Below, in pieces: positions 1-10,914 of a DNA stretch of 64,000 nt. Source of the DNA: Macrotis lagotis (lineage: Eukaryota > Chordata > Mammalia > Peramelemorphia > Peramelidae); contig NC_133663.1 in NCBI RefSeq assembly GCF_037893015.1, forward strand, positions 223,600,173-223,664,172, given 5' to 3'. The notes under the pieces were generated by a model. It saw only the letters and a program-made list of their open reading frames with translations, made no database searches and was not told the DNA's origin. The first letter of the stretch is position 1; each line of letters begins with the position of its first letter. The position numbers and the translations under genes are program-made.

Positions 1-27
1 TATACACACACACACACACACACATAT
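1..27. repeat. (CA)n microsatellite, cut by window edge
   Basis: Alternating CA dinucleotides from the first base. The array probably continues outside the window. Confidence 0.8.
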
Positions 28-224
28 TTGTATTTAGTGGTAGTCATCTGAATGGAGGGAAGAAAAGAAGGGGGAAAGAAAATTACATAACTTCATTATA
101 CATTTAAAAGGAATGACAAGTTGTACATAATATTGTTGCATTTTCATGTACAACTCTCTTTTTTCTATTTTACTATGGAAATGATTATTTTACTTCTATG
201 TTCAAAAATAAGTTAATAAAATTA

Positions 225-330
225 AAAATAATAACTGACATTTATATTGCACTTTAATGCTTGCAAATGACTTTACAGACATAATTTCATTACAGTCTCA
301 CAAAATTCCACTTCTGAAAATGCGTGTTTA
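225..330 (-). repeat. Old MIR-type SINE tail fragment
   Basis: The stretch reading 'TTTATATTGCACTTTAATGC' and 'CAAATGACTTTACAGAC' resembles the reverse complement of the MIR 3' region. The same motif recurs near 61550 and 63340. It is diverged, so the boundaries are approximate. Confidence 0.45.
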
Positions 331-529
331 AAGTATTATAGGATAATTAAATTTCTAAAACAATCTGGTACATGCAGACCTTGATGTATACTTGAGAATT
401 GTTGGGTTAGGTAAGTAAACATATCTAGAAGGAGGTCTTTTAAGTTATTACTTAGTAGAAAAGCTAGCTAACTCCCTTCCATCTCTCAGTCCCATCCATG
501 TTTCAATGTAGTAGGTTTTCACTTCAGAA

Positions 530-715
530 CTTTTATCATAATTTCAAAACTGGAAGGAATCTCAGAAGTCATCTAGTTCTTCATCTTCCAAATAAGGAAC
601 CTAAGGTTTTGAGGATTTCATTTATTCCCCCAAGTTCACATAGCTAGTGAGGAACAGAACTGAAATTCACAACCAGGTCCTCTGACTCCAAAATCCCATG
701 CATTTTCCACTGCGC
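530..715 (-). repeat. MIR-type SINE, antisense
   Basis: This contains the antisense MIR landmarks: a 'GGAACCTAAGGTT'-like stretch, 'TCACATAGCTAGTGAGGAAC', and 'CCTCTGACTCCAAAATCCCA'. It is heavily diverged and I see no target-site duplication. Confidence 0.6.
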
Positions 716-729
716 CCCATGTTCTGTCT

Positions 730-1745
730 TATACTATGATGCTTGATAGTTACATCCTTAGAAGTGTTCCCTCTAAAGACTGACTATGCAGATAGTGTTT
801 TAAGCATCGGTGTTTTTTCTTCCTTATTGTAAGGTGTTGAGTTTGAATACTGAATCTATTATCTGGGTTGAAAATATTATTGGGGTAGGGAATAGGGATG
901 GCATCTGTGAAGCAGTTACCAAAATCATTTTCAAGGGCATGGGGAACACTGTGTTAAAAACTTGATCTGTCTTTCTCTGCTCAAAGAAATGCTTAAAATG
1001 TTCAGTAAAGGGAAAAATTGGTGCTTTTTAGAAAGAAGGCTATTTTAGAATAGGCTATTTAAGACAGCCTTTCTGTCAGCAGAAAGACAGTTGTAAACTC
1101 CCTGGAATTGCTAGGGTGGGTTAATGAGTAATCTTAAGTGATTACATCTAAAGAATTTTCACACAGAAGCTGAGTTTCAAAAGAAGGAGATGGTTGGTTG
1201 TCAAAAAGGTGATCAAGCAGGCAAGGCTGAGCCCAGGGATGCAATGATTTTGATGGGGGGGGGGTTTATTCCTTCATTTTGAGACAGGAGATGGGAGGGG
1301 TTGGTTTAGTATTGAATGATCACAAAGGATTGTTCTACTGAGTGAGAGATGTGACTATTAGCATTGGTTTCTCATGCTTTTAATACTAAGATTCTTTTCA
1401 ACAACATTAGGGTAATTTAATATGCCACTCACAATAGCTTATAGATTTATTCATTAACCTTTTAGAATGACAACAAAGATAACTTTTGTCCAAAAATTTT
1501 CAAATTAAAATTCACATTATGTAATTATAGTTATAAAATATGAAATGTTGTCCTACTTGCAATTATCAAAATTAAATGTAAAATTATAAAACTGATTATT
1601 AAATAATAATAAATGTATTTATAGGACATTCTGTAAGAATTAAAAGGAGTAATTGACTTTATAATAAATGTCCTTATTTTATAAATTTTGTTAAATTAAA
1701 CATTTTGAGAAATAAATTACAACTTGAAGCTCTTTAACATAATCT
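730..1745. other. No recognised gene or repeat
   Basis: A+T-rich sequence without a convincing open frame or family match. A run of about 10 G lies at 1254-1264. Confidence 0.4.
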
Positions 1746-1762
1746 TGCATAAGTTTAATCTT

Positions 1763-1920
1763 TTTTTTCTTTTTTTTCTTTTTTTTTCAAGGCAATGGAG
1801 ATTAAGTGGCTTGCCCAAGACCACACGGCTAGGTAATTAAGTGTCTGAGGACGGATTTGAACCCAGGTACTCCTGACTCCAAGACCAGTGCTCCATTCAC
1901 TGCTCCACCTAGCCACCCCT
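1763..1920 (-). mobile_element. tRNA-derived CORE-SINE (WSINE1-like)
   Basis: A short non-autonomous retroposon in antisense orientation. It starts with the poly-T complement of its A-rich tail, then 'CAAGGCAATGG', 'GGCTTGCCCAAG', 'CACACGGCTAGGTAATTAAG', and ends with the tRNA-like head 'CACCTAGCCACCCC'. A perfect 14 bp target-site duplication (ATAAGTTTAATCTT) flanks it at 1749-1762 and 1921-1934. Such SINEs are transcribed by RNA polymerase III from internal A and B boxes. The B box 'GTTCAAATC' is visible in the sense orientation. The perfect duplication points to a relatively young insertion. Confidence 0.93.
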
Positions 1921-1934
1921 ATAAGTTTAATCTT

Positions 1935-3020
1935 AATATTAAAACTGCAATATTTGAATTAATACTAGATAATCAGAGCCTTAAGTCTGCTTCTTTAGTG
2001 AATTTATTTCTGTATTCTAATTTAATAAAAATAAAAGTGTGAAAATGCTCATTCTAAAATTTTGTGATAGAAAATGATAGAAGGATTTTATAAACTCTTG
2101 CAGAGATAGAAATTTAGGGATTTTTCTTTTTAATTTTAGTCATCTAACCAATGAAAAATGAATGTCTAGTTGTAATATAAAATATATTTCCACTGGTTAA
2201 TGACAATTACTATATCAAATGATAAATGCTCTTAAAGTTCAATTGCATATAGTATTTCTTCTGAACTATATTTAGATAAAAGCTAAACTTTAAAAGGAAA
2301 GAATCTTTTCATTTGAAGACTCTTCTTTTCTACCACTGACATACAGGCTACATTCTCATAGAAACTCTACTGAATAACTAATATGTGTTTCCAATCAGTT
2401 CATTTGAAAATCTACTAGATAGGAAAAAAAGAAACATAAATCGATGATAAATTTAAATTGGAAAACAACCTTAATACTGCAATAAGAAGTAATAAAAGGT
2501 TTACTTCTGCAGAATGTTTGTGCTGGTCCATGATGGTTTCAAGATGGCTTGTAAAATACATGCCCAAAAGCCATGGTTTTCAAATAGTCTGAAATTTGTG
2601 CTGCAATAAGTCAAAAGTTGGTAACATCTTGATCACATGATTACATATCTGATGAAGTATGATTACTGGATAACAGAAGGGAATAAGCTTCTCTGGAATA
2701 GCATACAAATGCAAATTAGGGTATATGCATATTTTTAACCATATTTTGGGAATTGGTTTGTGCTCAAACCTTTGTGGTGGCTTGGAAACAATTTGATGAC
2801 AGATCAAGAACCTACAAGAAAACATTGTACTTTGTCAAAAGTTTGAATTTGATGTAAACATTTCACAAACACCAAAGTTGTTGAACACATAATAAATGAT
2901 TGCTTAAAATCATGCAGAAACAAAAACTTATAATGCTTCAAATATGCACATGTGAAATGTCACAGAGGAAAATGTTTGTAACATTAATAGGCAATTATTT
3001 ACTGCTAAGGGCACCATTAA
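1935..3020. other. No recognised repeat; one minus-strand ORF of unknown meaning
   Basis: A+T-rich. An 81-residue minus-strand frame at 2580-2825 is open but matches nothing I know, and its length is within chance for this composition. I do not call it a gene. Confidence 0.4.
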
Positions 3021-3025
3021 AACAT

Positions 3026-3172
3026 TTTTTTTAGTTTTTGCAAGGCAATGGGGTTAAGTGGCTTGCCCAAGGCCACACAGCTAGGTAATTATTAAGTGTC
3101 TGAGGCCGAATTTGAACTCAAGTACTCCTGATTCCAGGGCCAGTGCTCTATCCACTGCGCCACCTAGCCACC
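3026..3172 (-). mobile_element. tRNA-derived CORE-SINE (WSINE1-like)
   Basis: Antisense copy with 'TTTTTGCAAGGCAATGGGG', 'GGCTTGCCCAAGGCCACACA' and the head complement 'CGCCACCTAGCCACCCC'. The flanks are A/T-rich (ATTAAAA near 3015 and ATTAAAG near 3177), but the duplication is not clean. Confidence 0.9.
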
Positions 3173-3294
3173 CCATATTAAAGGATTTTTAACATAAACC
3201 CCTTGGACCATAGTCATAAATCATTAAATGGCAACCATTAAACTAGGTGAATTCTGAGATCTTTTGCAACTCTAAATTCTATGATTCAAGGAAC

Positions 3295-3750
3295 CTATAT
3301 ATATTGGGCAATGGTTGAGCAAATTATAGTGTATAAATATAATAGGATATTGTTTCACCATAAAATAAAGTGATTCAGAGAAATCTATTAAGGTATGAAC
3401 TGATACAGTGTGAAATGAACAGAACCATGAGAACAATTAACACAATAACAACAGCATTGTAAGGATAAATAAATTTGAAAAACTTAAGATCTCTAATCAA
3501 TGTAATGACTATATTTCCAGAGGATCAGTGATGAAGCATGCTACCCACCCACCTCCTGTCAGGAAAGTGATAGATTCATTACAAAGTTTGAAGGATACAC
3601 ATTTTGGGAAATGCCTGTGTGAATTTGTTTGGTTTGACTATGCATATTTTATCAGCATTTTTTTCTTTTAAATTGAGGGGAAGGTGAATAGGAAAAGGTA
3701 GAGAGAAGAGAAAAATTCTCATTACTTGAAAAATGAATTAAACTTTGATG
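3295..3750 (+). mobile_element. Old L1 3' fragment
   Basis: This matches the end of ORF2 and the 3' UTR of other L1 copies in the window. Matching stretches are 'GGGCAATGGTTGAGCAAATT', 'GAACTGATACAGTGTGAAAT', 'GAACAGAACCATGAGAACA', and later an A-rich stretch. It is strongly diverged and belongs to an older L1 generation than those at 12.7 and 54 kb. Confidence 0.7.
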
Positions 3751-3798
3751 ATTCTATGAAAAAGATAAGAGATTAATAATTATCTTCCATCTGAAAGG

Positions 3799-3952
3799 TT
3801 TTTTTTAATTTTTTTAAATTTTTTGGCAATGGGATTAAGTGACTTGCCTAAGGTCACAGTTAGGTAATTATTAAGTGTCTTAGGTCACATTTGAATTCAG
3901 GTCTTCCTGATTCCAGGGCTGGTGCTCTATCCATTTTGCCACCTAGCTGCCC
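3799..3952 (-). mobile_element. tRNA-derived CORE-SINE (WSINE1-like)
   Basis: Antisense copy, more diverged than its relatives. It reads 'TTTTTTGGCAATGGG', 'GACTTGCCTAAGGTCACAG', 'CACCTAGCTGCCCCC'. An 8 bp repeat CCATCTGA at 3787-3794 and 3953-3960 is a probable target-site duplication. Confidence 0.85.
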
Positions 3953-4349
3953 CCATCTGACAAATTTTCAAATGATCTGTCTGAAAACCCTTGTCAAAGC
4001 TATTTCACTGAAGCAAGAATGGCTGAGCCATGGAAGTGGATTTGTGCACAGTTCTAGAGAAGAATATCAAAATGAAAAATGAATTAAAGAGTCAGCACAT
4101 AGACAGCATCTACCTTTACACCATCCCTTTTTTGCAAGTTCCAAACCCCCAATAAACTATAGTAGTATGAATGCCTCCTGAATGCTTCTGACTTAAGATA
4201 ATTTTTTAAATAAAATTTTATCTAAATTTGAAAGAATATCATAGATATAAATAAGTGGCAATTAGAATCAATTTTTGACTGCACCTATGATTTCATTATG
4301 ATATTAGAGAAATCATGATCTGGAAATCCCTTTTACTAATAACTGTTCT

Positions 4350-4700
4350 GTGGCTTAAAGTCTTAGAGAGTTGGCCTCACTGAGAAATTGTGACTTTCTC
4401 AGGGTCACACATTTAGGTTTTCATTCTAACAGTACTTCTTTATTCATTGCATCATATTACCTCTTACTATTCATTAATAATGAAAATATCAGTTTCTACT
4501 TCAATGGTAAAGTGGTTTAAAAAAAAACCAATCACTTACGGATCTAAATGTTAAAGGATCTGGGTTGCAACTCAAAGTTCTGATCCTTATAACTCCCTGA
4601 CCTTGGGCTAAACTTCTCTATATCTCAATTTTCTCAATTGTAAAATAAGTGCCCTATTTATCTCATGAAGCCTTTGTGAGGAACTTATATATTCCTAACC
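4350..4700. repeat. Two old MIR-type SINE fragments
   Basis: An antisense piece (about 4350-4460, 'TCTCAGGGTCACACATTTAGG') is followed by a sense piece (about 4540-4700, 'CCTGACCTTGGGCTAAACTT', 'CTCAATTGTAAAATAAG'). Both are recognisable only by the MIR core. Confidence 0.5.
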
Positions 4701-4879
4701 TTAAATCACTGAAAGTTAAAATTGTAAGTTTTGTTTCTTTTTAATCTTGCTACAAATTATATTTCAGTATTGTAGTTAACTCTTATGGAGTGTAATTATC
4801 ATAAAGGCTATGTTTTAATAGGGAAAAAATAGAAATCCTGGAGACTTATTTTTGCTTTTATTTCTCAGTCATTCACTCC

Positions 4880-6115
4880 TAGAGAAAGTCATTTTTCAGA
4901 GCACTTTAAAACCTAAGGCAATTTAAATCAATTCAAGAAGGAGCTATGATTCAGTGATTGCAGCAGTGCAGAACAGAAAGGGTGCAACAGGAAGAGTTCA
5001 GTAGAGGTCAGCTTACCATAGTGAATAGTCAGCAATGAGATGTAGAAAAGGAGTACTGGCAGAGAATACCAGCAACTTGCAGAATAGTTAAGAAAGTAGT
5101 AAATGGCAGTTTAGATGTGATGTTACCCATTGGGCTATGAGGTGCTCTGACTTTGCTTGTTTCATATATGTACGCCCTTGAATATTGATGAGACATGACT
5201 GTATATGAGAATATACCTCTTTGTATCTTTGTGTTTAGGGGAGGAATGTGTTCCTTAATATTTATCTTGCTATGACTTTTAATTAAATGCCTTTTTCTTT
5301 GAACAATTGTGCCCTCTGTTTAATTTGTTTAAAAAAATTATCAGAGGGAGACCAGATCAGAAACTATGTTTTTCAAGAGGTGCTGACTCAAAGTCAAGCC
5401 CGGAGAGCTTTGGGAGAGGAACAGGGGTTGCTAGAGAAGGAGCTTAGGCTTTGGTTGCAATTAAATGGATAAAGTATTTAAATTCCTATAGATGAACTTG
5501 TTATCCATATAATCAATATTATGTTAAGTTGAAAATGAGGGTAAAATAGAGGTGCTAATTGGAGGAATGGAACAGGATAGATTAATAGTAATAGTAAGGC
5601 TAAGGAACAAGAGAAGTTTAAGAAGAGTGAAGCAGAGGGAGAGATAATAGGAAATTTTGATCAGAAAGTAAAACATCAGAATTCAAGAGCACGAATGTGA
5701 CCCTGTCATAGGTGTTGGCAAGGTTCAAGACAGAATCACTCTTTTGGAAGTATTAAAAATGTGTATTGAAGTTCCTGAGTATGAAGTCAGAGATACAAGG
5801 GGAAGAGTAAAAACAATGAGACAGGCCCCTAACTCCTTTAATTTGGAGAGACAGTGATCTGGAACCAGTTTGCTTATAGCAGTAAAACCAGGTTATATCA
5901 CACAGGGAACAGTTTTAAAAAAGGGAGTTTGCAGAATGAGGCTGACCAAAGATTTTGGAAGTGAGAGGGAGGAATGAGAAGTCCTCTTCATTCTCTCCCT
6001 GGACCAAGGTGTCAAGGACATGAGCATTTTCTTCTGAAGAAAAACAAATTTCTATAAGCAACAGAAGATGGAAATTCTGAGTACTAGACAGGAGACAATA
6101 TTGTGAAGGAGAAAG
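4880..6115. other. Unassigned; possible LTR-like tract near 5100-5330
   Basis: No coding match. The stretch ending 'AATTAAATGCCTTTTTCTTT' at 5281-5300 resembles the polyadenylation region of endogenous retrovirus LTRs. I see no paired LTR, primer-binding site or internal retroviral frame, so this is only a suggestion. A 61-residue frame follows at 5287-5472, with no recognisable domain. Confidence 0.25.
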
Positions 6116-6119
6116 GTCA

Positions 6120-6295
6120 TAAGGATCTGGAGTGGGAAGTCAAGAACTGGAATTCTAACACTGCTATTTACTCACTTTGTGATTTTAGGCAAGTCAATCA
6201 GGCTTCCATTCTCTAGATTTCCATTTTCTCAACTATAAAATTAAGATTTTGAATTAGGTAACCCCTCATATTCTTTCAAGCTCTAAATACATGAC
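6120..6295 (+). repeat. MIR-type SINE, sense
   Basis: The MIR core is visible as 'TGTGATTTTAGGCAAGTCAAT', 'CCATTTTCTCAACTATAAAA', then 'TTCTTTCAAGCTCTAAAT'. The copy is old and diverged. Confidence 0.6.
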
Positions 6296-6959
6296 TGGAC
6301 AATTTTATGACTAAAGAAGAAAAGGAGGGGGATCAAATGGCAGGACAAAGAGGTTATTTTGTTATTTGGGGTTTTTTTTGCCTCAACCTGATGCCACCTT
6401 CGAATTTCAGGAATTAGGGAAGCAGGTAGTGGGGGTTTGCCTGCCCTAAGAAAGAGGAAAAACTAGTTCCTCCAGAGACTCATGATAAATATGCACAACA
6501 TCATTGTAGAGGGAACTTCTATGACTTGCCATTCCAAGATGTGGAAACTGATGAGCTTTTAGACCATCTATATACCTTGTAAATGTCTGGTGATCAGACT
6601 CCCAGTGTCAGACTAAACACATATTTGGCACCAGTTTCTTAACTCCATTCCAAAATAGTGGAGGGGTATATTCAAAAGATAACTGACACATGGAATATCT
6701 ACTCTAGTGATCCCTGGTAGTTTTCAGCACTTAATGCAGGGCTACTAATGCCTCTAGCTCCTAGATTCTTGGATCTCTGGTGATTCTAGCAACTTTGACA
6801 TTGTGAGTTCAGAGCTCTAGCCACAATGACAGGCAGTCTCCTTCATATTTGTTGATTGTTTGATTGATTGGTACCTAGACAACCTCAGTTTAAAGCTAAT
6901 CATTGAGAGATTTAGAGGACTTAAGGGTAATACACCTGTTTAAATAAGCATTCATTTGC

Positions 6960-7897
6960 TTTATAAAGAACTACCCTGTAATAAAACTCTGCATACCTTT
7001 TGATCCAGTAATATCACTAATTGTTGTGTATCCCAAAGAGGTCATAAGAAAAGGGTAAAAAACCCCACATGTACAAAAATGTTCATAGCAGCTCTTTTTG
7101 TTGTGCCAAAGAATTGGAAATTGAGGAAATGTCCATCAATTAGGGAATGGTTGAACAAATTGAGGTGGATGCACTATTGTTCTATAAGAAATCATGAGGA
7201 ACAGGACTTCTGAATAGTGTTGAAAGACTTGCAGGAACTGATGCTGAGTGAAGTGAGCAGCACCAGAAGAAAATTATACATACAAAACAGCAATATTGGG
7301 TGATGATTAACTATGATGAACTTGTACATTTAAGCAGTATAATAATCAAAGACAATTCTACAAGACTTGTGATAGAAAATACCATCCATATCCAGAGAAA
7401 GAAGGTGGCTAGGTGGCACAGTGAATAGAGCACCAGCCCTGGAGTCAGGAGAACCTGAGTTCAAATTTGACCTCAGACACTTAAGAACTACCTAGCTATG
7501 TGGCCTTGGGCAAGCCACTTAACCCCGTTGCCTTTGCAAAATAAACTAAAAAAAAATCCAGAGAAAGAACGGTGAGTTTAAATGTAGATTAAAACTTACT
7601 ATCCTCAATTTTTTTAAAGTAATCTTACACATTATGTCTTTTTTTTTCTAATTTTTTTCTATTTGGATTTGATTATTCTTTCACAATATGATGTTTAGCT
7701 CAGTTTAATATGGCTATACATTTATAACTTATATTATATTATTTTCTATCAGGGAGAGGGAGACAGGAAAAAGGGAGGGAGAAAAATTGTAAAACTTAAA
7801 ATTTTGCAAAAAATGATTGTTGAAAATTACTATTGCATGTAGTTGGAAAAATAAATAAATAAAATATTTAATAAAAAATTAAATAAAAATTTAAAAA
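6960..7897 (+). mobile_element. L1 3' end (ORF2 C-terminus and 3' UTR), split by a SINE
   Basis: The end of ORF2 ('TTTGATCCAGTAATATCACTA', 'ATAGCAGCTCTTTTTGTTG', 'CAAAGAATTGGAAATTGAGG') runs into a 3' UTR that ends in A-rich sequence near 7897. It is 5'-truncated, as is usual for L1. A SINE interrupts it at 7404-7555. It is more diverged than L1-A. Confidence 0.85.
7404..7555 (+). mobile_element. tRNA-derived CORE-SINE inside an L1 3' UTR
   Basis: A complete sense copy from 'GGTGGCTAGGTGGCACAGTG' through 'GTTCAAATTTGACC' to the A-rich tail. A perfect 14 bp duplication, ATCCAGAGAAAGAA, lies at 7390-7403 and 7556-7569. It inserted after the host L1 fragment. Confidence 0.95.
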
Positions 7898-8239
7898 GTT
7901 GCTCTAGCAGTTCCTATTGAACACCTGTTAAGCAGTTCCTTCCTCTGGCCAATCAGAAAGCAAGTATGGTCACCTAAACAGAGGAATAGAGGAGCCTGGT
8001 TCAATTTGTTTAGCTGTATTACTAGACTGAATCCTCAACTATTTACAACAGAATTTAAAGCGCTGTTTATAATACAATTTGAACTGTCTTAGGAAGATTC
8101 TGGAAAAATAACATCCTTTCTTGAATTGAACTGCCAAGAATTCAAACTGCTGCAGAGCAGAACCAGTTGGGCTGGCCATGGGGTTCAAATGCCAAATGTG
8201 CATTTGCTTAAAAGATTATTTTATATAGAACTCCAATAA

Positions 8240-8505
8240 GTCCAGTGCTCTAACTTCATGGAGGTCAGAAGTAAGGAGATAAGGAGATTCTCAAGGTCTC
8301 ACTAAAGAGAGAATCATAGCAGAAGAAAAGTAGCTCAAAAGAAAAGAGATATGCACAAATGTCAAAATATCTCTGCCCTGAATGCCTGAACAGTAGTAGA
8401 GGCCTTTGAGTTCATATTGGTCTGATCAGCTACAGTTGGACACACTCTATACTGACCTAGACATCATGATGTCATTTTTGTCTTCTTTGACAACCAAGGA
8501 TAAAC
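8240..8505 (+). mobile_element. RTE/BovB-like LINE 3' end
   Basis: The frame encodes a decayed form of the RTE ORF2 C-terminus (approximately CPEC-x-HIGLIS). This is followed by the family's terminal motif 'CATGATGTCATTTTTGTCTT' and 'CTTTGACAACCAAGGA'. A second copy of this tail is at 29.48-29.81 kb. Stops and indels show it is dead. Confidence 0.7.
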
Positions 8506-8603
8506 AGCATTAAAGGAGAAAGTTACATCATCCTTTTTCAAGTTCCACATATACAAGCAACAGTTAAGTATATAGCTAGTCAACCAATGGGTATTTGAAT
8601 TCT

Positions 8604-8758
8604 TTTTTTTTTGCTTGTTTTTTTGCAAGGCAACAGGGTTAAGTGGCTTGCCCAAGGCCACAAAGCTAGGTAGTTATTAAGTGTCTGAGGCCAGATTTGA
8701 ACTCTGGTCATCCTGACTCCAGGGCTGGTGCTCTGTCCACTGCACTACCTAGCTGCCC
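8604..8758 (-). mobile_element. tRNA-derived CORE-SINE (WSINE1-like)
   Basis: Antisense copy: poly-T, 'GCAAGGCAACAGGGTTAAG', 'GGCTTGCCCAAGGCCACAAA', 'CTACCTAGCTGCCC'. The 9 bp repeat TTGAATTCT at 8595-8603 and 8759-8767 is the probable target-site duplication. Confidence 0.92.
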
Positions 8759-9064
8759 TTGAATTCTCATAGACACCACGGGAAGGTAAGGTTTGCCTGA
8801 AGCTATTGGCTTTAACTTAGAAGACAAATTTACAATCAATAATATTCAGCATGCAAGAAGAATTTATTTTTAAATTTTTATTCATTTTGAATTTAAATAC
8901 AAAGAAAAAAAAGACATTTCCATGTACACAGTACAACATGAAAAAAGGAATTTCCATTTCAAGCTGTTTATATTTTTCATTTGCAAAACTAAAGTTTGCT
9001 TTTTTATGCTTCTAAGTTTCTTTTGTTCTCTGCTGTGCACTTTTTTCCTCCATCCTTCCTTCTT

Positions 9065-9182
9065 TACTGAAAAAACACTTTACTAAGAACTTATATATGT
9101 CTAGCCCAAATAGGTACTGGAAACACAAAGACAAAAATAAAACAATCCTTGGCCTCAAGGAGTTTATAATCCATTGAAGAAA
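9065..9182 (+). repeat. Ancient CR1/L3-type fragment
   Basis: Consensus-like phrases 'TACTAAGAACTTATATATG', 'GGAAACACAAAGACAAAAAT' and 'CCTCAAGGAGTTTATAATCC' recur widely in marsupial and monotreme DNA and in part near 24.55 and 44.60 kb. Family assignment is from memory. Confidence 0.45.
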
Positions 9183-9189
9183 ACAACAT

Positions 9190-9430
9190 GGTACAGTGGA
9201 TGGGATTAGGCTGGAGTCAGAAAGACCCCAAATCTCACCTCAGTCACTTACTAGTTAAATGCTCTCGGACAGGTCTTAACTGCTTTCTTAACTGCTGTTT
9301 ACCTAAGTTTCCTCATCTATTAAAATGGGGATAATATTAATCCTTACCTTCTAGATTTGTTATGAGGATCAAATGAGATAAAAATTGTAAAGCATCATAA
9401 GCACTTTAAAAATGTCAGTATTATTATTAT
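9190..9430 (+). repeat. Old CORE-SINE/MIR copy with microsatellite-like tail
   Basis: The head 'GGTACAGTGGATGGGATTAG', the core 'CCTCATCTATTAAAATGGGG', and the tail 'TATGAGGATCAAATGAGAT' then 'GTAAAGCA' end in TATTATTATTATT. The layout is that of an old full-length copy. Confidence 0.65.
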
Positions 9431-10230
9431 TTAGAAAAGTAAACCCAAAATATAAATAAAATAGATACTAAGTAACATCCACAGGGAGGACCCATGCAAT
9501 TGAGTCCAAACATTAAGAAATATCTTTAGACATCCTATAGAGTGAGACTTTAAGATGAGCTTTGAAAGAAGACAGGGATTCTAAGATCTGCAGGTAAAGG
9601 TTTAAAAAAAACTTTCCTACCCCAGTTTTATTTCATTATTAGAGAACAAATATTAAGAATAAAGCAGAATTGCATTTGAAGAAAATCTCGAAACCCTACA
9701 TTTTGGTGACAGAAACAGTTTCATATACTGGGAGATGAATTTGAGACTGTATACAAAACAGCACAAGGTCCTGCTCCAATGTCTGCCTAAAAATCTACTT
9801 CACTCAAGAAGGGATCCCACTAACCAGGAGTCCTTTTCATGATTATCCACTGAAGCATCACTGACTCCCAGCAATGACAGCTTTGTCTATGTGTAAAACA
9901 CATCCCATCCACATCTTTCAAGCGTTTAAGTTTACTGTGATTTCACATTTATAAATTCATTTTCATAGTTAATTATATCTGGACTAATCCTGTTGGAAAA
10001 AAAGATAAGCAGAACATTTCTGAAATAAGTGACTTGGACATTTCTCTTGAATGATGCTATCTACAGCCTGGGTTGATATTTGTATATGGATAATAATAGC
10101 ACAAATGATTAAATTTCTTAAGGTTGACAATGATGGAACAAAAATATTGAGAATAATGTTGGATACATTCAGGCAGATGACTTTTTTAAAGAGAAAAATA
10201 AATGATCTTCTTGAATTTCTGGTAGAAAGG
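9430..10230. other. No recognised gene or repeat
   Basis: Unassigned A+T-rich sequence. The short plus frame at 10051-10269 runs into a MIR-like segment and looks accidental. Confidence 0.35.
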
Positions 10231-10234
10231 ACAT

Positions 10235-10380
10235 GCTCAGAGCTGGGAGCCAGGAAATGTGGATTCTAGCTCTGGCATGACCATGTAGTTTGCATTGTTA
10301 CCTTGAAGAAGTTACTTCTCCTATATGGGTCTCAGATCCCTTCTCTGTAACACGAAGAGTTAGATTAGAAAATCCAGATT
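10235..10380 (+). repeat. MIR-type SINE, sense
   Basis: MIR core with 'TAGCTCTGGCATGACCATG', 'ACCTTGAAGAAGTTACTTCT', 'TCTGTAACACGAAG'. Old and partial. Confidence 0.5.
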
Positions 10381-10384
10381 CAAT

Positions 10385-10910
10385 TAGGAAATCAAAAAGC
10401 AGGTTCCTTCCTGTTTTAACATGTTATAATGCTCTGTTCCCTACTTATTTGATGAGCAGATAAAAACAGATTAAAAGGTCTCTACTTTTCCATTAAAAAA
10501 TTAAAACCAATATTACTACCCCCCATATTTTCACTTTATTACAGAGAACACCACAGTGTTTGACCATTTAAAAAGGATATGAAGAACCTAAATGTACTAT
10601 TAACCATTTGCAAAAGATGTTATTAGAAGTTATTCAAATTACCAGTCCATGGTAAATCTTACATTTGCATAAACACTGATAAGACAATTCAGTGAAGGAA
10701 TTCATTTGGGAATTCTACATTACAACTGAGATACAAAGAGTACTTCACTGGAAATTTCCCTGAGATATCCTTGTTAACAGAACGAACATATATTAAGCAC
10801 AACTTAATTTCAAGAAAGTATCTTTGAAGGCAAATGGTAATTGTTCTGAGTTTTCCTCCCTCTCCCCAACTGCCACCCTGTCTCCAAGGTTGCACTGCCT
10901 CTTCACTTTA
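10385..10910. other. No recognised gene or repeat
   Basis: Moderately A+T-rich, without family match or coding signal. Confidence 0.35.
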
Positions 10911-10914
10911 AAGC

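Noticed and set aside
2580-2825. 81-codon minus-strand frame that looks protein-like
   Set aside because: No recognised motif, no neighbouring coding evidence, and a length reachable by chance.
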